A DNA stretch of 64,000 nucleotides from Chryseobacterium camelliae (lineage in GTDB: Bacteria > Bacteroidota > Bacteroidia > Flavobacteriales > Weeksellaceae). The notes beneath the pieces are model-generated. The model was not told the origin of the DNA. It saw only the letters and a program-made list of their open reading frames with translations, and did no database searches. Positions 19,701-26,678 of this stretch are shown in pieces. Positions within the stretch are counted from its first letter, which is position 1; each line of letters starts with the position of its first letter. The translations under genes and the position numbers were made by a program. Where the stretch lies: assembly GCF_030818575.1 (NCBI RefSeq), contig NZ_JAUTAL010000001.1:3162001-3226000 (forward strand). The letters are read 5' to 3'.

Positions 19701-20116
19701 ATCCTCCGTATGAATATTCACTGGACGGAGTGACATGGCAGAGTTCGAACGTTTTCAATAATGTACCGAGAGGAAACCATACGTTGTATGTCAGGGATTC
19801 CAAACGCTGCGAGGATGTGACAAGAACCTTCGTGATCATTAACCTGATCAATACCATCACGCCTAATGGTGACGGTACTAATGATGACATAGACTATTCT
19901 GCCCTGATGAACAATAAAAACCTTGAATTCAGAATTTTTGACCGGTATGGTGCAGAAGTTTTCAGGGGCACACCTTCTAACTGGTATACATGGGATGGCA
20001 ATATGGGCGGAAGACCTGTAAATACAGCAACATACTGGTACTTTATCAGCTGGACGGAACTTGGCGGAACCACCACGGTTAAATATACCAGCTGGCTGCT
20101 GGTAAAACATAGATAA
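16718..20116 (+). CDS. Giant secreted protein, IgGFc-binding-like N-terminus and T9SS type B sorting domain (tandem copy 4)
   Basis: 1132 aa, with a signal peptide ending near residue 20 (ICTFAQ). It is built like copy 1: IgGFc-like region ~20-460, Ig-like ~488-517 (YQWFVNN), CTSKTITPAFSS module ~544-630, a CTVNGQGTFNLTTANV module ~641, two acidic CDDNLDG / CDDDLDG modules (~731 and ~827), WSTGATSQSI ~930, SprB-like ~990 (GGNPPYEYSLDG), and type B sorting domain ~1043-1132 (ITPNGDGTNDD ... YTSWLLVKHR). Copies 1 and 4 also share LDTEHW/LDREHWFAPM at the mature N-terminus, while 2 and 3 share RDTEHW/RDTDHW. The acidic loops may bind calcium (inference). Own promoter; no terminator hairpin seen after the stop. 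Confidence 0.9.
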   Translation: MKKILSFIFLFFVFICTFAQLDREHWFAPMVDRTTATNPYQRLYLSTNRTTPFPVSIYNNNILIGTVTISKNNPQKFDVLRNYIITTLQTDLFTPTTKGLYLKAEFPFYANLRFSVMNHAEIITSKGIPSTGKNFYVATAPISVNNQILNFMTSVLATEDNTTVTITGYKNTVQFSNGTTGATNPTLTFTLNKGQSYIIDGIGTIAGNFNGFIGAHITSTKPVNITNGNFNGQYAGSFQNNSDILMDQSVPVERLGNEFALVKGNGSIGSNMEGAIIIATEDNTQIFVNNETVALTTLNTGQYFVVPDSKYQLHGSSHYNLYIRTSKNAYVYQILAGDSNPSNEVATGGFNFIPALNCYLPKKIDELGLINENFVYSINNPSGILNIPTKLNLITERGAVVNVNGAVPPVSTGPFDMTGTNNWVTYGIPNVTGTLTITSTKAITAGITAGTDAVGYGGFFAGFPTQPVILKSGGDCAPGIVLTVDPIIYDTYQWFVNNTPIPGATSSSYTPTQSGYYTCSVTMGSCAPLITEKFKVLNCTKQSTAIYDVCTSKTITPAFSSSTQTPVPSTAAITTAPTLGTATVNPATGVITYIVNNPGTTGTDTFTYTFCGNNIDFPDCETVTVNINIQVLTVTNASLSACTVNGQGTFNLTTANVTSSSGTTVTYYPTLTDAQNENPAALITTPTAYTAANGTIIYAVVKNNLDCKSIAQITLTLFPLAVVTENYTGAFCDDNLDGTVTITLSDITAIVLNNPSYFTNVRYYANLSDATAGNNNILPNTWSYTTATTIYIRVESPNGCAPVIKPLNFTIGSKIPLQKTSLSISVCDDDLDGIKQVSLSSYISQFTTDPAVTVTYHGSLQEAQNDVNPLNNPINLTGSQTIYVRFEKTGVCPNIASINVTIKIPKKSDLLTDQVICPKAKTNLDAGPNFESYHWSTGATSQSITNVPAGNYWVDLTYQGCVYRQHVSVTESQLPVITSIEINGQVVTVGASGGNPPYEYSLDGVTWQSSNVFNNVPRGNHTLYVRDSKRCEDVTRTFVIINLINTITPNGDGTNDDIDYSALMNNKNLEFRIFDRYGAEVFRGTPSNWYTWDGNMGGRPVNTATYWYFISWTELGGTTTVKYTSWLLVKHR

Positions 20117-20257
20117 GTCTTTATTGGTCGGGAATTTGCATCAATCCGTAAACAGTATGCATTCTCATAACATACGTTAACATTTACCGGAAAAAGTTTA
20201 ATATAACTTTAACCGTTGTAAAAGTTTTCAATGCATATAACTTGATGGATTTCTGTG

Positions 20258-20265
20258 TAATTTTG
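20258..20265 (+). promoter_or_regulatory. -7 promoter element that fixes the start of the 20275 gene
   Basis: TAATTTTG, matching TAnnTTTG. It lies downstream of an in-frame ATG at 20242, so that ATG would not be in the transcript; the ATG at 20275, 10 bp after the element, fits better. Confidence 0.55.
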
Positions 20266-20274
20266 CCACATTAT

Positions 20275-21069
20275 ATGAACAAGTGTATCACCCTACTGCT
20301 GCTGATTTTTCTGATCAAAATCAATGCGCAACAATTTTCCGGAGAAGTTTTTATGAAAGACAATTCTGTCTTCTATCTCAATCAGGTATATGTTACAAAT
20401 CTTAACACCCAGAAAACCGTTCTGACCAATTACAACGGAAATTTTACCCTAGCTGCTGCTCCGGGAGATGTCATACGCTTTACCTCTATTGTTACGGAAA
20501 GGAAAGATGTTAAACTATCCCCACAGATGCTGGATCAGAAGAACCTGATTGAGTTGAAAATTGCCTACCACGATATCCAGGAAGTTGTCATCAGCAGATT
20601 CAAACCTACCGGCAACCTCAGATATGATGTGAATGCACTGAGAAAAGAAGATAAAGGACTGGCCATTAAAAAAGTCATCGGGCTGCCTGAACCTAAAGGA
20701 GACGGTACACCGCCTCAGCTGCCTGTGGCAGGACTGAGGGATGGCGGACTGACTTTCAGTCTGGAAAGCATCTATGACATTCTTTCAGGGGAAAGAAAGA
20801 AAAAACAGCGGTATATGGCTTACGAAAAAATGAATACCTCCATTACACAGATTAAAAACTATCTGGGCAAGGATTATTTTGTTAAATTCAAAATACCGGA
20901 GAATCTTATTGACAATTTCCTTCAGTTTGTATACACTTCAGAAAATATTGAACCTTATGTATCGGTGGGAAATTTTGAAGCCGTAAAGGTCCCTATCGAA
21001 AAATATATACCGATCTATCAGCGGAGATTAAAGAACTCTCACCTTCAGGAAGTGATCAGTAAACCTTAA
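20275..21069 (+). CDS. Exported carboxypeptidase-regulatory-like domain protein
   Basis: 264 aa from the chosen ATG, which begins a good signal peptide (MNKCITLLLLIFLIKINAQ); an in-frame ATG 33 nt upstream is disfavoured because the promoter lies between them. After cleavage, FSGEVFMKDNSVFYLNQVYVTNL and TNYNGNFTLAAAPGDVIRF form a CarboxypepD_reg-like beta-sandwich (residues ~20-100), the domain that precedes the plug in SusC/TonB-type receptors. No TonB plug or barrel follows, so the protein is stand-alone. The C-terminal two thirds (EVVISRFKPTGNLRYDVNAL...) is typical of many Flavobacteria proteins of unknown role. Probably periplasmic or outer-membrane associated. Not in an obvious operon. 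Confidence 0.75.
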   Translation: MNKCITLLLLIFLIKINAQQFSGEVFMKDNSVFYLNQVYVTNLNTQKTVLTNYNGNFTLAAAPGDVIRFTSIVTERKDVKLSPQMLDQKNLIELKIAYHDIQEVVISRFKPTGNLRYDVNALRKEDKGLAIKKVIGLPEPKGDGTPPQLPVAGLRDGGLTFSLESIYDILSGERKKKQRYMAYEKMNTSITQIKNYLGKDYFVKFKIPENLIDNFLQFVYTSENIEPYVSVGNFEAVKVPIEKYIPIYQRRLKNSHLQEVISKP

Positions 21070-21118
21070 GGGTATTGAATTGATGAATTGATGTCCTGTC
21101 ATGTAATTTACTGTTAAC

Positions 21119-21151
21119 TTGTCTGGCATAAAGATTATTTTTTTAAATTTG
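21119..21151 (+). promoter_or_regulatory. Promoter of DUF6759-like gene 2
   Basis: TTG at 21119-21121 and TAAATTTG at 21144-21151, 22 bp apart, fit the Bacteroidota -33/-7 pattern. This predicts a leader of ~90 nt before the ATG at 21249. Confidence 0.5.
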
Positions 21152-21248
21152 TTCAACCGAAGGGATGTAAAACTGTCATTGATTACTGTTGCTTTTAAAA
21201 CTATGGTCAAAAATACAAGGCTTTTTAATCTCTTAAAATTTGACCTGA

Positions 21249-22028
21249 ATGAGAAAATTTATTTTAATCTTCAGCACGGTACTGTTTACCGGTCTTTCTG
21301 CCCAGAAAAAGGGCAAGGACTACAGTGATATCTTAAAAAGCAAAAATATCTACGAAATCAATGCCTTTCTCAGGGATGCCCATCCCGATGATCCCCGCAG
21401 GTCTGTCCTAAAGCCACGGGTAATGGAAATGATGAAGGAGTATATCAAAAATGCCCATCCTGCCGACCAGAAAGTCAAACAGATGCAGGAATGGCTGGCG
21501 ATGCTCAAAAGAAGGCCGTCCACAAAAATTACCTTTGATGAGATGAATGCGATCATTAGGCAGAAACAGATCGCCAAGTATAAAGCTGAGCTGGCTGCCA
21601 AACAGCCTACAGTAGCATACACGCCCAGCAATCCCAGCAATGCCATTGTTACCGGGGCAGAAGCAGCGAGTACTGCGGCTATACCGGATGCAGAAGCAGA
21701 AGAATTCAATATGCTGATGACCGTATCTCCGGTAGAACACAAAAATAAAACGGTTAAGATCCTTAATTCCCTGTTTGATAATGATCCGATGAGCAAAGAA
21801 TGTATTGTCCTGATAGAAAATAAATCAGACTGTAACATTATCATGCGGATGGAAGGTATCGGTACCATTAAATACAGGCTTCCTATCCCTGCCCGCAGTG
21901 ATAATTCCATAGTAGTGCAAAAAGGTGACTACCTGTTTACCAGTATCGTATGTGGTGCTCAGTATGCTTCCCAGAAAACCATTCAGAAACCCGTGATGGT
22001 TTCTCTCGGCACATCAGCCTCAAAATAA
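21249..22028 (+). CDS. Exported DUF6759-like protein (paralogue 2 of 4)
   Basis: 259 aa with a signal peptide (MRKFILIFSTVLFTGLSAQ). The N-terminal half holds HPDDPRRSVLKPRVMEM, a segment repeated almost unchanged in paralogue 3 (YPDDPRRSILKPKLIAL) and apparently helical. An Ala-rich linker follows (~115-150). The C-terminal ~85 residues are the shared domain: LFDNDPMSKE, SDCNIIMRMEG and IVCGAQYASQK, with the two conserved cysteines. The protein is exported to the periplasm or surface; no catalytic motif is visible. It is followed by trmB with its own promoter 43 bp on, so it is probably not a functional partner of trmB. Confidence 0.75.
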   Translation: MRKFILIFSTVLFTGLSAQKKGKDYSDILKSKNIYEINAFLRDAHPDDPRRSVLKPRVMEMMKEYIKNAHPADQKVKQMQEWLAMLKRRPSTKITFDEMNAIIRQKQIAKYKAELAAKQPTVAYTPSNPSNAIVTGAEAASTAAIPDAEAEEFNMLMTVSPVEHKNKTVKILNSLFDNDPMSKECIVLIENKSDCNIIMRMEGIGTIKYRLPIPARSDNSIVVQKGDYLFTSIVCGAQYASQKTIQKPVMVSLGTSASK

Positions 22029-22070
22029 TCCTGTACCTATCGGTAATGACCATATGTGCATAAATTTTAG

Positions 22071-22078
22071 TACTTTTG
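22071..22078 (+). promoter_or_regulatory. -7 promoter element of trmB
   Basis: TACTTTTG, matching TAnnTTTG. It overlaps the in-frame TTG at 22076, ruling that out as a start; the ATG at 22097 is left. Confidence 0.6.
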
Positions 22079-22096
22079 CAGGGTTTTTATACAATC

Positions 22097-22774
22097 ATGG
22101 GAAAGAATAAATTAGCAAGGTTTGCCGAAAATAAAATATTACCGAATGTCATCCAGCCAACCCGGGAAGAAGCTTTACAGGGCTTTGACCTGAAGGGCAA
22201 ATGGAGAACTGATTTCTTTAAAAATGACCATCCCATCGTTCTGGAGCTGGGATGCGGGAAGGGAGAATATTCCGTAGGTCTTGCCAAGACTTTTCCTGAA
22301 AAGAACTTTATCGGAATAGACATTAAAGGCGCAAGGTTCTGGTTCGGTGCTAAGGAAGCAGTGGAAAACAATATGCATAATGTTGCCTTCTTAAGAACCC
22401 AGATTGAGCTTGTAGATTATTTCTTTGCAGAAAACGAAGTGGATGAAATCTGGATCACGTTCCCGGATCCGCAGATCAAGTACAAGCGTACAAAACACAG
22501 ATTGACGCACCCGGATTTTTTAGCACGTTATAAGAAATTTCTTAAGCCAGGCGGAATTATCCATTTAAAGACCGACTCCGAATTCCTTCACGGATATACA
22601 TTGGGTTATCTTCAGGGTGCAGGACATGAGATCATCACGGCTCACCATGATATTTACGGTGCTCCGGAATACGATCCGAAAACAGAACACCTGCGAGACA
22701 TCAGGACATATTACGAAGAACTGTTCTCATCGAAAGGCAAAACCATAACCTATATAAAATTCCGGATCCACTGA
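22097..22774 (+). CDS. trmB: tRNA (guanine-N7-)-methyltransferase
   Basis: 225 aa. It methylates G46 of tRNAs using S-adenosylmethionine. The Rossmann SAM site is VLELGCGKGEYSVGLA (near residue 55), then FIGIDIKGARFWFGAKEA, and the family signature WITFPDPQIKYKRTKHRLTHPDFL (near residues 122-145), whose Asp and Arg/Lys residues contact the target base. The start at 22097 (MGKNKLARF) is preferred because a promoter element overlaps the upstream TTG. The next gene begins 14 bp after the stop, so trmB and the two small lipoproteins may share a transcript, though nothing links their roles. Confidence 0.95.
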   Translation: MGKNKLARFAENKILPNVIQPTREEALQGFDLKGKWRTDFFKNDHPIVLELGCGKGEYSVGLAKTFPEKNFIGIDIKGARFWFGAKEAVENNMHNVAFLRTQIELVDYFFAENEVDEIWITFPDPQIKYKRTKHRLTHPDFLARYKKFLKPGGIIHLKTDSEFLHGYTLGYLQGAGHEIITAHHDIYGAPEYDPKTEHLRDIRTYYEELFSSKGKTITYIKFRIH

Positions 22775-22788
22775 TGAAATAACATTTG

Positions 22789-23433
22789 ATGAAAAATACA
22801 ATTTTGATGGTTCTCATTTCTTTACTGGCAGCCTGTTCCCCTACCAAAGCCAGAAAGGAAAACGAGGATATTCTGACGACAACAGACATCAGCAGGATTG
22901 AAAAATATCTTGCATCTACCTATCCTGATGATCCCAGAAGAAGCATCCTGAAGCCTAAGCTCATTGCGTTAAAGAATGCGGCATGGACAAAAGGCAGGAA
23001 AGATGCCAAACCTATGGAAGCCAGGCCTGTGATGTATGAAATCTCCGGCAATGCCATTAAAAATTCCGGTTCTGCTGAAGCAGAAGAGTTTAAGCGCCTG
23101 ATCACTGCAACATCACAAGGGCATACCGCTAAGACCCTAAAGCTTCTCAATACGCTTTTTGACCAGGATATAAGCAGTAAGGAAGTTATCATCCTGTTCA
23201 GGAATCTCTCAGACTGTAATATGATTTTAAGAATCCAGGGAAAGGATTTTTATAATCTGGCCGTTCCGGCAAAGGGCGATAATTTTATGGTCATCAACAA
23301 AGGAAATTATAAGCTTACCAGCAATGTATGCGATGTTATATACTCTTCCAGCAAAAATATTACATCAAGCCTGCTACTTACGATCCAAAATCCTGCACCA
23401 TCCGGAAACGCACATGCTGAAATAAAAAAGTAA
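22789..23433 (+). CDS. DUF6759-like lipoprotein (paralogue 3 of 4)
   Basis: 214 aa starting at ATG 22789 (a TTG directly before is less likely). It is a lipoprotein: the lipobox LLAAC puts the acylated Cys near residue 15. The N-terminal part contains YPDDPRRSILKPKLIAL, shared with paralogue 2. The C-terminal domain has LFDQDISSKE, SDCNMILRIQG and NVCDVIYSSSK, with the two conserved cysteines. It follows trmB by 14 bp and precedes paralogue 4 by 30 bp. Since paralogues 1 and 2 have ordinary signal peptides and this one a lipobox, the same domain is being placed at different envelope sites. Confidence 0.75.
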   Translation: MKNTILMVLISLLAACSPTKARKENEDILTTTDISRIEKYLASTYPDDPRRSILKPKLIALKNAAWTKGRKDAKPMEARPVMYEISGNAIKNSGSAEAEEFKRLITATSQGHTAKTLKLLNTLFDQDISSKEVIILFRNLSDCNMILRIQGKDFYNLAVPAKGDNFMVINKGNYKLTSNVCDVIYSSSKNITSSLLLTIQNPAPSGNAHAEIKK

Positions 23434-23463
23434 AAGCTTACATTTACTTGATAAAGCAAGTTT

Positions 23464-23928
23464 ATGAAAAAGCATTTCAGTTTTTGTCTCTATATCATTG
23501 CCGCTGCAATAGCATACGGCTGTGGCAATAAAAATACTCCCGTGAGAACGTATCCTGTAAGAAAACCTGTCACAAGGACGTATAGTACCGGTAGCAGCAC
23601 CTCTCCTGCAGCCCAGGTAGAACGAGAATACCAGAACCTCAGCAAGACCTATAAGCCTGAAACAGCCGCTGTGCTGACAGATCTGTTAAATGATTCTCCC
23701 AACAGCATCACAACGTCTTTTATGATCGAAAATAAATCCCGGTGTAATATTGTGTTAACCATCAGTGGCAATAATTATTTTAAAAAGATTCCGATTGGGG
23801 CCGGGAAAAACGGAGTAGTCATGGTCCCTAAAAACCAGACTTATAATCTTTCGGGAATGGTTTGTGATGCTGTATATCAGAAAACTAAGCTGATAACAGG
23901 CCCATCCCGCATTACATTATCAAACTGA
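23464..23928 (+). CDS. Short DUF6759-like lipoprotein (paralogue 4 of 4)
   Basis: 154 aa with a lipoprotein signal (lipobox AYGC, Cys at residue 20) and a Thr/Ser/Pro-rich linker (residues 25-55). The C-terminal domain is the shared one (LLNDSPNSITTSF, SRCNIVLTISG, MVCDAVYQKTK). It lacks the N-terminal DDPRRS segment of paralogues 2 and 3, showing that the two-cysteine C-terminal domain is the conserved core of the family. It lies 119 bp from the convergent rpsB gene, with a terminator in between. Function unknown. Confidence 0.7.
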   Translation: MKKHFSFCLYIIAAAIAYGCGNKNTPVRTYPVRKPVTRTYSTGSSTSPAAQVEREYQNLSKTYKPETAAVLTDLLNDSPNSITTSFMIENKSRCNIVLTISGNNYFKKIPIGAGKNGVVMVPKNQTYNLSGMVCDAVYQKTKLITGPSRITLSN

Positions 23929-23992
23929 CCGCAGACCAGAAATGCATTCAATGCGAAGAACATTTCTCTTATTTTCTGAATTACTCAATCAC

Positions 23993-24023
23993 AAAAAAAC
24001 CATTGGATTGATCCAATGGTTTT
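23993..24023. terminator. Terminator between DUF6759-like gene 4 and rpsB
   Basis: Stem ACCATTGGAT (23999-24008) with ATCCAATGGT (24011-24020), an A7 run on the left (T-run for the minus strand) and T4 on the right. It mainly serves the ribosomal operon. Confidence 0.75.
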
Positions 24024-24046
24024 AATATTTTAAAGAAAATCTTTAA

Positions 24047-24808
24047 TTATTCAGCATCAAAGTCAGCATCTTTATCAGCAGATACTACTTCTCCTTCTTC
24101 TTTAGATTTTTCTTTGTCAGCTTTTCTCTGAGACTGACCTTCTTTGATAGAATCTGAAACAATATTCAGGATCATATCAATAGATTTAGAAGCATCATCG
24201 TTTCCTGGGATTACGAAATCAACTTTTCTTGGGTCAGAGTTTGTATCAACAATACCGAAAACAGGAATACCTAATTTCTTAGCTTCTGTTACAGCGATAT
24301 GTTCTCTCATGATATCTACAACGAAGATTGCAGAAGGAAGTCTCACCATGTCAGCGATAGAACCTAAGTTCTTCTCTAGGTTAGCTCTTTGTCTGTCTAC
24401 CTGTAATCTTTCTTTTTTAGATAAAGTTTCGAACGTACCGTCTTTTTTCATTTTGTCGATAGAGTTCATTTTCTTAACAGCCTTTCTGATCGTAACGAAG
24501 TTCGTTAACATACCACCCGGCCATCTTTCTGTAATATAAGGCATATTCAGTTCAGAAGCGTGTTTTGCCACCACTTCTTTCGCCTGCTTCTTAGTAGCTA
24601 CGAAAAGAACTTTTTTACCTGCAGAAGTTAATTTTTCTAAAGCGCTGCAAGCTTCATCCAATTTAACAGCTGTTTTATGTAAATCTACGATGTGAATACC
24701 ATTTTTCTCCATGAAAATGTATGGAGCCATATTTGGGTTCCACTTTCTGGTCATGTGACCGAAGTGTACACCAGCCTCTAAAAGGTCTTTTACATTTGCT
24801 TTTGCCAT
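24047..24808 (-). CDS. rpsB: 30S ribosomal protein uS2
   Basis: 253 aa. S2 binds the 30S head-body junction together with S1. Signatures visible: LLEAGVHFGHMTRKWNPNM (residues 10-28), YITERWPGGMLTNF, and IPVFGIVDTNSDPRKVDFVIPGNDDA near residue 195. The C-terminus is an acidic/lysine tail (KEKSKEEGEVVSADKDADFDAE) typical of Bacteroidota. It is the third gene of rplM-rpsI-rpsB; a 203-bp gap separates it from rpsI, and a terminator follows. tsf, normally next, is missing from this position and sits at 6168 on the opposite strand. Confidence 0.97.
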   Translation of the reverse strand: MAKANVKDLLEAGVHFGHMTRKWNPNMAPYIFMEKNGIHIVDLHKTAVKLDEACSALEKLTSAGKKVLFVATKKQAKEVVAKHASELNMPYITERWPGGMLTNFVTIRKAVKKMNSIDKMKKDGTFETLSKKERLQVDRQRANLEKNLGSIADMVRLPSAIFVVDIMREHIAVTEAKKLGIPVFGIVDTNSDPRKVDFVIPGNDDASKSIDMILNIVSDSIKEGQSQRKADKEKSKEEGEVVSADKDADFDAE

Positions 24809-24905
24809 GTCTTTGTTTTTTGTTAGTTTACTTTCCGTCTTTTAAACAATCAACAACTTCTTTAGATGGGAGAAGCGTTTGGATGCTAAACGTAACGGGC
24901 AATTG

Positions 24906-25001
24906 TTGCTTTAAGCTTCAGGCAGTAAGCCGTAGGCTTTGAAGCGAATTAAAAATTTTAATAAGTTTTTCAAAAAGCTTATTGCATATTGCTTTAAGCT
25001 T
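24906..25001. repeat. Two copies of a 13-nt sequence in the rpsI-rpsB gap
   Basis: TTGCTTTAAGCTT occurs at 24906-24918 and again at 24989-25001, with related GCTTT/AAGC words between them. The 203-bp spacer holds no gene. It may be a decayed intergenic repeat or a processing site; no function can be assigned. Confidence 0.4.
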
Positions 25002-25011
25002 ATCGCAATTC

Positions 25012-25398
25012 TTAACGTTTTGAGAATTGGAATCTCTTTCTCGCTTTTTTCTGACCTGGCTTCTTTCTTTCCACCATTCTTGCGTCTCTTGTAAGTAAAC
25101 CAGCTGGTTTCAATGCTAATCTGAACTCAGCGTTGATTTCGCATAAAGCTCTTGAAATCCCTAATCTGATTGCTTCTGCCTGTCCTGTATTTCCACCACC
25201 GAATACGTTTACGGTAACGTCATACTGACCAACAGTCTCAGAAAGGATAAATGGTTGGTTTAATTTGTAAACCATTACATCTGTAGAGAAGTATTCCTTA
25301 GCATCTTTACCGTTTACTGTAATGTTACCAGTTCCTGGCTTTACGTAAACTCTTGCTACAGAAGTTTTTCTTCTTCCGATTTTGTGAACTGTAGACAT
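25012..25398 (-). CDS. rpsI: 30S ribosomal protein uS9
   Basis: 128 aa. S9 contacts the P-site tRNA through its C-terminal tail. Family features: N-terminal [18 protein letters not shown], the central [22 protein letters not shown], and the basic tail [25 protein letters not shown] ending in the invariant Ser-Lys-Arg. It begins 5 bp after the rplM stop, the universal rplM-rpsI pair. Confidence 0.97.
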   Translation of the reverse strand: MSTVHKIGRRKTSVARVYVKPGTGNITVNGKDAKEYFSTDVMVYKLNQPFILSETVGQYDVTVNVFGGGNTGQAEAIRLGISRALCEINAEFRLALKPAGLLTRDARMVERKKPGQKKARKRFQFSKR

Positions 25399-25403
25399 AT
25401 TAA

Positions 25404-25859
25404 TTATTTAAATTCGTTAACATTAATTGTTTTAGGCTGTTGAGCTTCATGTTTGTGCTCAGTTCCTTCATATAAGTAAAGGTTCTTCAGTAAAGCAGCT
25501 CCCAATCTGTTTTTAGGCAACATCCCTTTTACAGATTTTTCCAATACTTTTAAAGAATCTTTCTTTTGAAGTTCAGCCGCAGTCATAGACTTCTGTCCTC
25601 CAGGATATCCTGTATGCCAGATGTAAGTCTTGTCGTCCCACTTGTTTCCGGAAAGGGTAACTTTCCCAGCGTTCAAAACGATAACGTTATCACCACAATC
25701 TACGTGAGGTGTAAAGTTTGTTTTGTGCTTACCTCTCAAAATCTTTGCAACCGTAGAAGCTAGTCTTCCTAACGGCTGTCCTTCAGCGTCTACCACAACC
25801 CATTCTTTATTCGCAGTAGCTTTGTTCGCTGAAACAGTTTTGTAACTTAATGTATTCAC
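25404..25859 (-). CDS. rplM: 50S ribosomal protein uL13
   Basis: 151 aa. L13 is an early assembly protein of the large subunit. Signatures: [44 protein letters not shown] and [20 protein letters not shown]. It is the first gene of the ribosomal operon; a good -7 element lies 47 bp upstream on the minus strand. In the leader a small CCC/GGG hairpin (about 25890-25903) could serve feedback control, but it is too short to claim a known L13 leader. Confidence 0.97.
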   Translation of the reverse strand: MNTLSYKTVSANKATANKEWVVVDAEGQPLGRLASTVAKILRGKHKTNFTPHVDCGDNVIVLNAGKVTLSGNKWDDKTYIWHTGYPGGQKSMTAAELQKKDSLKVLEKSVKGMLPKNRLGAALLKNLYLYEGTEHKHEAQQPKTINVNEFK

Positions 25860-25905
25860 ACGTTTTAGTTAAAGATTAAACATAATTTCCCCCTAAAAGG
25901 GTGTG

Positions 25906-25913
25906 CAAAGGTA
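25906..25913 (-). promoter_or_regulatory. -7 promoter element of rplM-rpsI-rpsB
   Basis: Minus strand reads TACCTTTG, matching TAnnTTTG, 47 bp before the rplM ATG. Confidence 0.65.
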
Positions 25914-26093
25914 TGAATTATTTTTGTAACGAAAAAACTTATTTTATGTATTGGCTGACATAGGATCAGATTTCAACCTGATGACAGACATGAAAGCTGG
26001 AAATTAAAACCTAATGATAAGCATTCAAATCATAAGAAAGTAATGTCTTAAATCTGACCAGGGTATGCAGGACATGATCTGGAAAATTACGGC

Positions 26094-26432
26094 TTAGCCT
26101 CTAAGTGATTTATTGCCCCTGAAGCTTGCAATAAGATAGTAGGCGACAAATACTGTTGAGAATTTCAGGATGGATGGGATAGCCAGCTCAAGATTAAATA
26201 TAAGGGTACCGATCAAAACCAATATTGCCATAGCCGCGAATGAAAGCCCAAGTTTCTGAGGCAATGTAAAATCTGGCGTATCCAGATAATAGGCAATACC
26301 CCAGGCAAAGCCGAAAGCAACTGCATAAAAAATATCCAGTGCGATATTCTCTGAACTGTAAAAGAAATAATTGATCAGAAAACTGATCACTGTGCCCAAA
26401 GCAAAATATAATAAAGCCTTTTTCATACCCAT
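26094..26432 (-). CDS. Small integral membrane protein
   Basis: About 112 aa (from ATG 26432; ATG 26426 is an equal choice). An upstream TTG at 26447 is excluded because it overlaps the -7 element. Four hydrophobic stretches are visible: ALLYFALGTVISFLINYFFY, IFYAVAFGFAWGIAYYL, LSFAAMAILVLIGTLIF and FSTVFVAYYLIA, ending in a short basic tail (SFRGNKSLRG) that is probably cytoplasmic. No family recognised. Monocistronic by position, between the ribosomal promoter and icmF. Confidence 0.65.
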   Translation of the reverse strand: MGMKKALLYFALGTVISFLINYFFYSSENIALDIFYAVAFGFAWGIAYYLDTPDFTLPQKLGLSFAAMAILVLIGTLIFNLELAIPSILKFSTVFVAYYLIASFRGNKSLRG

Positions 26433-26444
26433 ATTAATAGGATG

Positions 26445-26452
26445 CAAAAATA
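26445..26452 (-). promoter_or_regulatory. -7 promoter element of the small membrane protein gene
   Basis: Minus strand reads TATTTTTG, matching TAnnTTTG, 13 bp before ATG 26432. Confidence 0.55.
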
Positions 26453-26644
26453 GAGAAATTAATCTGAGAATAGATATTTAGAATGAACTGACGGTTTTAT
26501 TAAAACAGTTCTGATTCCATGGTGTATTTCAGGTTCCCACTTCTAACAAATGTTTGTTAACGGTCAACAGACGCAAACAATTACACATATAACAAATTGA
26601 AAATTAACATATTAAACATAAAACAAAGGTTGTTATTTTATTAT

Positions 26645-26652
26645 TATATTTG
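26645..26652 (+). promoter_or_regulatory. -7 promoter element of icmF
   Basis: TATATTTG, matching TAnnTTTG, 27 bp before the ATG. A TTG at 26630-26632 is nearer than the usual -33 spacing. Confidence 0.5.
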
Positions 26653-26678
26653 AGAATTCAGAAATGTTTTAGATTTTT

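Noticed and set aside
21350-21910. Minus-strand frame of 186 codons opposite the DUF6759-like gene 2
   Set aside because: Low-complexity leucine/serine translation, lying entirely within a gene with a good signal peptide and paralogues.
25890-25903. Small CCC/GGG hairpin in the rplM leader as an L13-type autoregulatory leader
   Set aside because: Only a 3-4 bp stem; it does not match a known leader structure I can recall.
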